Virus record (IMG/VR): IMGVR_UViG_3300046458_000064
Location: 1 to 21,496 of that record
Origin: a virus
Length of the DNA: 21,496 nucleotides
Direction: 5' to 3' (one strand)
The notes under the pieces are model-generated. The model was not told where the DNA came from. It did no database searches and saw only the letters and a program-made list of their open reading frames with translations. The position numbers and the translations under genes were made by a program. The stretch's first letter is position 1. Each line of letters starts with the position of its first letter. Below are positions 14,322-18,503 of the stretch, piece after piece.

Positions 14322-14648
14322 TTACTCCTTATGGTCTCGCACGCTGAAGGTGAAGAAATAGAACGAAATTTTTTCGTCCTCGATATCCCTTAACTCGTAA
14401 CGGATTCTATCCAGACCGCGGTCGATGCGAGTTACGACGAGGTCCATGAATTGGGTTAGTCCGCCCCCGAAGCCGCTTAGGTTCAGTGAGCTGACATCAT
14501 GAAAAATAGCCGTCACACCCTCGATTTCTGGATCTTCCGAGGAAGACATAGTCAGGCTGAGGCTGTACTTGAAATCCACCATTTCGAGCTTGATCGCAGC
14601 TACGCAATTGTGCTCGAAAAGGAGTTCGTTTAAGCGAGGCAGCTCCAT
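14322..14648 (-). CDS. Hypothetical protein in the accessory block
   Basis: A 108-residue soluble acidic protein that I do not recognise. It has no signal peptide, membrane segment or cysteine cluster. The sequence alternates strands (LNELLFEHNCVAAIKLEMVDFKYSLSLTM; EDEKISFYFFTFSVRD), suggesting a small alpha/beta or beta-rich fold. The ATG at 14648 is preceded by GGAGT at 6 nt. Its last codons (AAG GAG TAA) provide the ribosome site of the following lipoprotein, so the two are co-translated and may work as a pair. It lies between two lipoproteins in the block separating K from I. Confidence 0.75.
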   Translation of the reverse strand: MELPRLNELLFEHNCVAAIKLEMVDFKYSLSLTMSSSEDPEIEGVTAIFHDVSSLNLSGFGGGLTQFMDLVVTRIDRGLDRIRYELRDIEDEKISFYFFTFSVRDHKE

Positions 14649-14729
14649 TTATGACTCCGATTGCAGATCGGCTGAAGCACGCAGCGCTACTGCTCCAATA
14701 CCAGTTCCAGTTGCGCTCGTGATTTCGAG

Positions 14730-14951
14730 TCAGGGATCGACCTTCTCATCGAAAACTATTTGATACTGTTTTCTACCAGTACCCTCAAGAAGGTCCTTCA
14801 GAGCTTGGGCTCGACGATCTAAGCAGGCTTTAAAACCTGAGCTTTCAGGGGGGCCGAAATCTAAGCAAGGGTCACGATTATCAAGTGGTTGCCTCTTGTG
14901 GGAGCACCCCAACAGAAGCGCTACCGCCAGCGCTCCTACGATCAATTTCAT
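14730..14951 (-). CDS. Short phage-encoded lipoprotein (second of the cluster)
   Basis: A 73-residue lipoprotein. The signal peptide MKLIVGALAVALLLGC has a clear lipobox (LLGC). The mature part has only ~55 residues, is polar, and carries two further cysteines (DPCLDF, KACLDR). The ATG at 14951 follows AGGAG by 8 nt. Its ribosome site and signal-peptide coding sequence are nearly identical to those of the lipoprotein at 15149-15499, while the mature parts are unrelated. Directly upstream is a truncated second copy of the K 3' end, which shows that in its parent phage it followed K immediately. Small lipoproteins at this position could shield receptors or block DNA entry (inference). Confidence 0.82.
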   Translation of the reverse strand: MKLIVGALAVALLLGCSHKRQPLDNRDPCLDFGPPESSGFKACLDRRAQALKDLLEGTGRKQYQIVFDEKVDP

Positions 14952-14990
14952 GCAGGTCACTCCTGTGGGAAAGGGTGAACGATATCACTG
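14917..14990. repeat. 74-bp direct repeat, copy 1 (partner at 15465-15538)
   Basis: This differs from 15465-15538 at one of 74 positions; the last 60 bp are identical. Each copy covers the final codon and stop of a K-like gene (CAGTGA), the spacer, the AGGAG ribosome site, the start codon and most of the signal-peptide codons of a lipoprotein gene. The copies are 548 bp apart in direct orientation. Confidence 0.95.
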
Positions 14991-15113
14991 CGCGTACTTG
15001 TGGCGCAGCACCAACCGTGTGCGGTCGAGCCACGGCCCGCCGAAGACAATGACATCAGGCGCTAGTCCGTACATATGGTGTAAATAACGGGCAAAAACCG
15101 AACGCTGCGGCAT
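14985..15113 (-). pseudogene. Truncated second copy of tail gene K (3' end)
   Basis: A 42-codon open frame, MPQRSVFARYLHHMYG...RHKYAQ-stop, whose last 31 residues match the C-terminus of intact K (HHLYGRPSEVIVFGGPWLERTRLIL...) at about 22 positions. The catalytic NlpC and JAMM parts are absent. Homology to K begins close behind a decayed terminator, so 15114-15150 is probably a recombination joint. The frame still has an ATG with GGAAC before it, but a function for so short a fragment is unlikely. Confidence 0.85.
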
Positions 15114-15122
15114 GTTCCAAAC

Positions 15123-15150
15123 AAAAAAACCGCCCGACGGCAACTCCGTC
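15123..15150 (-). terminator. Decayed terminator behind first lipoprotein
   Basis: On the minus strand GACGG-AGTTG-CCGTC is followed by GGGCGG and T7. Compared with the terminator at 13860-13881 the GC stem looks disrupted, so activity is uncertain. It overlaps the stop of the lipoprotein gene. Confidence 0.5.
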
Positions 15151-15499
15151 AAAGACATTTATTCACAACTTCGGCTCGTCGGTTTTTACGCCAATCCATC
15201 AGTCCAGACGTGAAATACAATTCAACGCGGCTTCCATTTGAAGAGTTCTTAAAATCCGCAAACTCAATCTGGCCTGCGCTTACGACTGTCTTACCACTAT
15301 CAGGAAGCGGCTGCACAAAAACGTCGTAATGCGCCCCAGCTATGGACTGATTCTGCCAGCCATAGAGAACACATTCGGCCACAGTAGTAGCATCTTTTTT
15401 ACTGTTAAATGTTTTCCATGGTCCGTCAGCACGACGCTCGCTCATTGAGGCACAACCAGCCAACAGCGCTACCGCCAACGCTCCTACGATCAATTTCAT
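15149..15499 (-). CDS. Phage-encoded lipoprotein (first of the cluster)
   Basis: A 116-residue lipoprotein with signal peptide MKLIVGALAVALLAGC and lipobox LAGC. The mature part contains a mixed strand pattern (AHYDVFVQPLPDSGKTVVSAGQIEF; SRVELYFTSG) and three further cysteine-or-Trp-rich spots (ECVLYGW, NKCL at the C-terminus). I do not recognise a family. The ATG at 15499 follows AGGAG by 8 nt. Leader and ribosome site duplicate those of the lipoprotein at 14730-14951 almost exactly, whereas the mature sequences do not align. It directly follows the terminator of the P63C gene, so it is either read through from the late operon or from that gene's promoter. Superinfection exclusion is a possible role. 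Confidence 0.83.
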   Translation of the reverse strand: MKLIVGALAVALLAGCASMSERRADGPWKTFNSKKDATTVAECVLYGWQNQSIAGAHYDVFVQPLPDSGKTVVSAGQIEFADFKNSSNGSRVELYFTSGLMDWRKNRRAEVVNKCL

Positions 15500-15538
15500 G
15501 CAGGTCACTCCTGTGGGAAAGGGTGAACGATATCACTG
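15465..15538. repeat. 74-bp direct repeat, copy 2 (partner at 14917-14990)
   Basis: This copy spans the start of the first lipoprotein gene and keeps the CAGTGA codons of a lost K-like end, although no K sequence remains upstream of it; the P63C-gene terminator begins 20 bp further on. Homologous recombination between the copies would delete the first lipoprotein and the K relic. Confidence 0.95.
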
Positions 15539-15553
15539 GGCTGGACGGAAATG

Positions 15554-15579
15554 AAAAAGCCCGGCGCTGGGCCGGGCTT
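15554..15579 (-). terminator. Strong intrinsic terminator of the P63C gene
   Basis: On the minus strand a 9-bp stem AAGCCCGGC/GCCGGGCTT with a 5-nt loop is followed by further T residues, 18 nt behind the stop codon. It closes the P63C gene as an independent transcription unit. Confidence 0.9.
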
Positions 15580-15596
15580 GAACGTGTCTTATATCA

Positions 15597-16577
15597 TCAC
15601 TCTCTCAGGTCTAGGCTCTGTTGGCCGTAGATCTTTTCAGCGATGTATTTTTCATATTCAGCTCTTGAGTCTGAAACCGTCGCGATACCAATAATTTTAC
15701 CAATTTGGGTTCGCAGAGCCTTCACACCAATTTCAGACAAAAACATGTGAACCTTGTCACCCTTCTCGCCGTTGACCTGCTTGCTTGATTTGGCGAGATC
15801 GAAAACCTTGCCATGGCTGCGCGCGAGGGGCTTGTAGATATGGTCTATCGTCAGATACTTAAATTCCCATGGGCGCCCGCGCTCAGGCTTCGTCAGGCCG
15901 TACAGCCGATACCATTGCTCATATAGCTCCGGTGAAAATTCTTTCTCGTATTCCCGCGCTTCTTCTCTCACGTACAGTTTGTACGCTTCGATTACATCTT
16001 CTTTTGTACGATCATAGCCAGCAAGAGCGTAAACCAGGCCTTGAATACCAGCTTTCGCGGATGCCCCGAGAATGATTCGAGCTTGATTGACGATTCGCTC
16101 GTAACGGTATCGCGGTACAAGCTCACTTCGACCATCCGCCATGATTAGGGCTTGGCAAATATCAATCAGAAGTCCTACTTCGTAGCCATTGATCTGCCCT
16201 TGAAACTTGGCTGCCGCTCCCGCGTGGTCGCCCTTGAAAATCAAGGGTTTGTCTATCTTTTCAAGGATCTCCGCTCCCAGGGCTTTAGAAACAGTTTGGC
16301 CCTTTGCAAAGCGCGGCAATGCGCTACCGCCTGAATCAGCGTTGAGGAGAATTTCAGCCATTCCTCGCTGGCTGATAACAGCAGTCTTCTTCAGATCATT
16401 CAGAACATAGCAATCTACATCAATGCCGAACGCATCAAGGAAGTTGCCTTTGTGGGTTACAGTCAGACCCCACCTCGTATTGGCTGCGGCTTTAGCAATC
16501 GCTGACCGCTCAGCAGGTGATAACGCCTTCGCCCTGGCTTTCCCGCCCACAGCTTTCGACTCATTCTTATCTGACAT
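15597..16577 (-). CDS. P63C-domain protein, phage moron of unknown function
   Basis: A 326-residue soluble protein. The N-terminus carries the phrase KALSPAERSAIAKAAANTRW, then a central helical domain (residues ~50-200). The C-terminal ~100 residues (REYEKEFSPELYEQWYRLYGL, FKYLTIDHIYKPLA, HMFLSEIG, LRTQIGKIIGIATVSDSRAEYEKYIA) match what I know as the P63C domain, found in phage and mobile-element proteins without a known biochemical role. The ATG at 16577 follows GGGAGGTG; in-frame upstream ATGs lie in the operator region and lack ribosome sites. The gene interrupts the tail operon between K and I and has its own promoter, four operator boxes and a terminator. Base composition is closer to even than in the tail genes. 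Expression in the lysogen and a host-benefit or anti-phage role are plausible but unproven. Confidence 0.83.
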   Translation of the reverse strand: MSDKNESKAVGGKARAKALSPAERSAIAKAAANTRWGLTVTHKGNFLDAFGIDVDCYVLNDLKKTAVISQRGMAEILLNADSGGSALPRFAKGQTVSKALGAEILEKIDKPLIFKGDHAGAAAKFQGQINGYEVGLLIDICQALIMADGRSELVPRYRYERIVNQARIILGASAKAGIQGLVYALAGYDRTKEDVIEAYKLYVREEAREYEKEFSPELYEQWYRLYGLTKPERGRPWEFKYLTIDHIYKPLARSHGKVFDLAKSSKQVNGEKGDKVHMFLSEIGVKALRTQIGKIIGIATVSDSRAEYEKYIAEKIYGQQSLDLRE

Positions 16578-16658
16578 GCAAGCACCTCCCATTCGGCATG
16601 CTTGCATAATAATCCGCACAACTGAAAATGCAAGCATGCCAATAATTATATGCTTGCA
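16577..16658. promoter_or_regulatory. Four-box operator array TGC-WW-GCA
   Basis: Boxes are TGCAAGCA (16577-16584), TGCTTGCA (16599-16606), TGCAAGCA (16629-16636) and TGCTTGCA (16651-16658). Centre spacings are 22, 30 and 22 bp, and orientations alternate. The middle two extend to a perfect 13-bp inverted repeat (GGCATGCTTGCAT with ATGCAAGCATGCC). The array covers the P63C-gene promoter region up to its start codon, so a repressor binding here would silence the gene. The regulator is not identified. Confidence 0.8.
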
Positions 16659-16671
16659 GATTTGTGTCGAA
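16645..16671 (-). promoter_or_regulatory. Putative sigma-70 promoter of the P63C gene
   Basis: On the minus strand a perfect -10 TATAAT (16650-16645) is preceded by a weak -35 TTCGAC (16671-16666) with a 15-bp spacer. A second possibility is TTGCAT with TATTAT (16611-16606). The TATAAT contains the TAA stop codon of K. Operator box 4 lies between the -35 and -10, so repression by occlusion is expected. Confidence 0.55.
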
Positions 16672-17404
16672 GGATCAGGCGTGTCCGTTCGAGCCAAGGC
16701 CCGCCGAAGACAATGACCTCTGATGGCCTGCCATACAGGTGGTGCAGCAGGAACGGGCCAGGGCCGAACGTGGCCGCATCCTCACCAGGCAACGACGGAT
16801 CACTACCGAGGAATATGCCGGCGTGGTTCGGGTAAACGGTGCGCCCTACTTCCATCACGATCATGTCGCCGCGCTGCGGCTGGTCGACGCGGTAGAAGCC
16901 GGCTGTCTCGTAGTTCGCTTCGTACAGGCTGGTGTTGTCCTTGCTCTCCCACCAGCCATCGGCACGCTTGAAGGCTTCGAACTCCAGCCCCCACTCGCGC
17001 CTGTACCAATCGGCGCACACTTGCCAGCAGTCCCACGCACCGTGCACGAATGGCCGTTTCAGCAGCGGCACATCACCAGTCGGAACAATGGTTCGAAGAT
17101 CCCCTTCCGGCCAGCTCAGGATGTGCCATGGAATCGCCGTCGCTTCGCACATCGCAAGGTCGCGCGGTGACGGCCTGCTGGTAGCGTCCGGATGTGAATG
17201 AATAACGCCGATTACTTCGCCTTCGTCTTCGGCAGCTGCGTACTGCTCGGGATCGATTCGGAACTCTTCATTCGGCTCAGTCGAGACGTTGACGCAAGGG
17301 AAGTATTGTTGCTTGCGCCCGATCGCCAGCAGCAGCCCGCAGCACTCTTTCGGGTACTCGGCCGCTGCGTGCGCCTGGATCGCGCTCAAGATGTGCTTTC
17401 GCAT
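16646..17404 (-). CDS. K: Tail assembly protein K: JAMM + NlpC/P60 peptidase
   Basis: A 252-residue two-domain protein of the lambda gpK family, acting in tail tip assembly. The N-terminal JAMM/Mov34 metalloprotease domain has Glu20 (PKECCGLLL) and the zinc motif H69-S-H71-P ... S79-x-x-D82. The C-terminal NlpC/P60 cysteine-peptidase domain has the catalytic Cys126 in GAWDCWQVC and His194 in PNHAGIF. All catalytic positions are intact. The ATG at 17404 lies one base past the stop of L, with GGAG 6 nt upstream. Its TAA stop is part of the promoter of the following P63C gene. A diverged duplicate of the last ~40 codons lies at 14985-15113. Confidence 0.94.
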   Translation of the reverse strand: MRKHILSAIQAHAAAEYPKECCGLLLAIGRKQQYFPCVNVSTEPNEEFRIDPEQYAAAEDEGEVIGVIHSHPDATSRPSPRDLAMCEATAIPWHILSWPEGDLRTIVPTGDVPLLKRPFVHGAWDCWQVCADWYRREWGLEFEAFKRADGWWESKDNTSLYEANYETAGFYRVDQPQRGDMIVMEVGRTVYPNHAGIFLGSDPSLPGEDAATFGPGPFLLHHLYGRPSEVIVFGGPWLERTRLILRHKSASI

Positions 17405-17405
17405 G

Positions 17406-18155
17406 TCAGCTCCGTGCGATCAAGGAAACAGCGGGGAAGCCACCGAACGGCAGTGGGTTGCCCTCGCCGAAGCGCGGGATGCAGCCTTTTCCCAAGGTGG
17501 AGTCGCACTCGTCCAGTTCCGGGTTGTCGGTGATGACGCCATCCTTCGTGACGTACGGCCCGGTGTAGCCGCAATTCGGCCCGCGATATCCGCCGGTGAG
17601 GCACCAATGGCACAGCGTTGTGGCCTGCCGGCCGATGGACTCGTTTCCAACATCGCCCGGGCTGGCAAGCTCCCAACTGACATTCTCCCCGTCCTCGTTC
17701 GTTTTCTGGTCGATGTACCAGACCTCGATCGTCTCTTGGGTTGGATCTGCCGTTGGATTGCCGGCCGGAAAGTTGGCAGCATCAAGGTAGCTGCCGAGCG
17801 TGTGTCGCATCGTCAGCTTGAACTCGAGCAGATCCTCGAACGCTAGACAAAGCGCAGTGATGCGCCCGTTGACGTTGCCCACCGACAGCGTCGGTCGTAC
17901 CGCCGTGCCGTCGCCGTTGGTCTCAATGCCATCGATCTGCATCGGCCATGCGCTGTACTCGTTGCCCTGCCAGTAGATCGCCTTCGCCGGCAGTTGGTCG
18001 GCATCGTCGCCGGCGGCAATCAACTCGGCCGGCGTGTGCGGTATCGCGTGTCCGTGGAAGCGCAGAACGTCCGCGCCGTATTCCGTGCCGTCCAATTCAA
18101 ACAGCAGCACTTCGCTGCCAGGCTCAAGCACCTGGATGTCACTGATCAGCGGCAT
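17406..18155 (-). CDS. L: Minor tail protein L (Fe-S tail tip protein)
   Basis: A 249-residue homologue of lambda gpL, a tail tip component. The N-terminal part (SDIQVLEPGSEVLLFELDGT) and the central LTMRHTLGSYLDAANFPAGNPTADPTQ are conserved features. The C-terminal domain holds five cysteines (182, 185, 195, 217, 225; LCHWC, NCGY, ECDST, GCIPRFG). In characterised gpL relatives such cysteines coordinate an iron-sulphur cluster, so a cluster is expected here (knowledge of the family). The ATG at 18155 follows AAGGGG. It sits between M and K exactly as in lambda. Confidence 0.94.
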   Translation of the reverse strand: MPLISDIQVLEPGSEVLLFELDGTEYGADVLRFHGHAIPHTPAELIAAGDDADQLPAKAIYWQGNEYSAWPMQIDGIETNGDGTAVRPTLSVGNVNGRITALCLAFEDLLEFKLTMRHTLGSYLDAANFPAGNPTADPTQETIEVWYIDQKTNEDGENVSWELASPGDVGNESIGRQATTLCHWCLTGGYRGPNCGYTGPYVTKDGVITDNPELDECDSTLGKGCIPRFGEGNPLPFGGFPAVSLIARS

Positions 18156-18164
18156 GGTTGCCCC

Positions 18165-18503
18165 TTATGGATGGAATGCACGCTCGAACGTGGCGGTAAG
18201 TTTGAAAACCCCACCGCCCACCGGAGTGGGCACGGGGTTCTTGCACGTGAACAGGCCAAGCTGGCCCAAAGGCGTCGTCCAAAGGAAGGCTTTTGCGCCG
18301 GCGTGCCGGTCGAGGAACACCATGATCTCCAGTACCTTGGCTTGAGGGCCGCTGTAGGTGATCGGGTACGCGTCTTCCTTGTTGTTCGGCCCGTCGCCAA
18401 CTTCCTGTTTGTAGCCGCCGCCAAACTGCGAGGTGCGCACCCGATAGGAAATCTCGGGTGAATCACCATGCTGAGTCGGCCAAGTAAATTTTTCGATGGC
18501 CAT
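18165..18503 (-). CDS. M: Minor tail protein M
   Basis: A 112-residue homologue of lambda gpM, a tail tip protein added after the tape measure. Recognisable features are the N-terminal WPTQHGDSPEISYRVRTSQFGGGYKQ and the C-terminal VFKLTATFERAF, both typical of this family. The length is usual. The ATG at 18503 overlaps the stop codon of H by one base (TGATG) and is preceded by GGGAGGGG, a strong ribosome site, so translation is coupled to H. Gene order H-M-L-K matches lambda. Confidence 0.93.
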   Translation of the reverse strand: MAIEKFTWPTQHGDSPEISYRVRTSQFGGGYKQEVGDGPNNKEDAYPITYSGPQAKVLEIMVFLDRHAGAKAFLWTTPLGQLGLFTCKNPVPTPVGGGVFKLTATFERAFHP

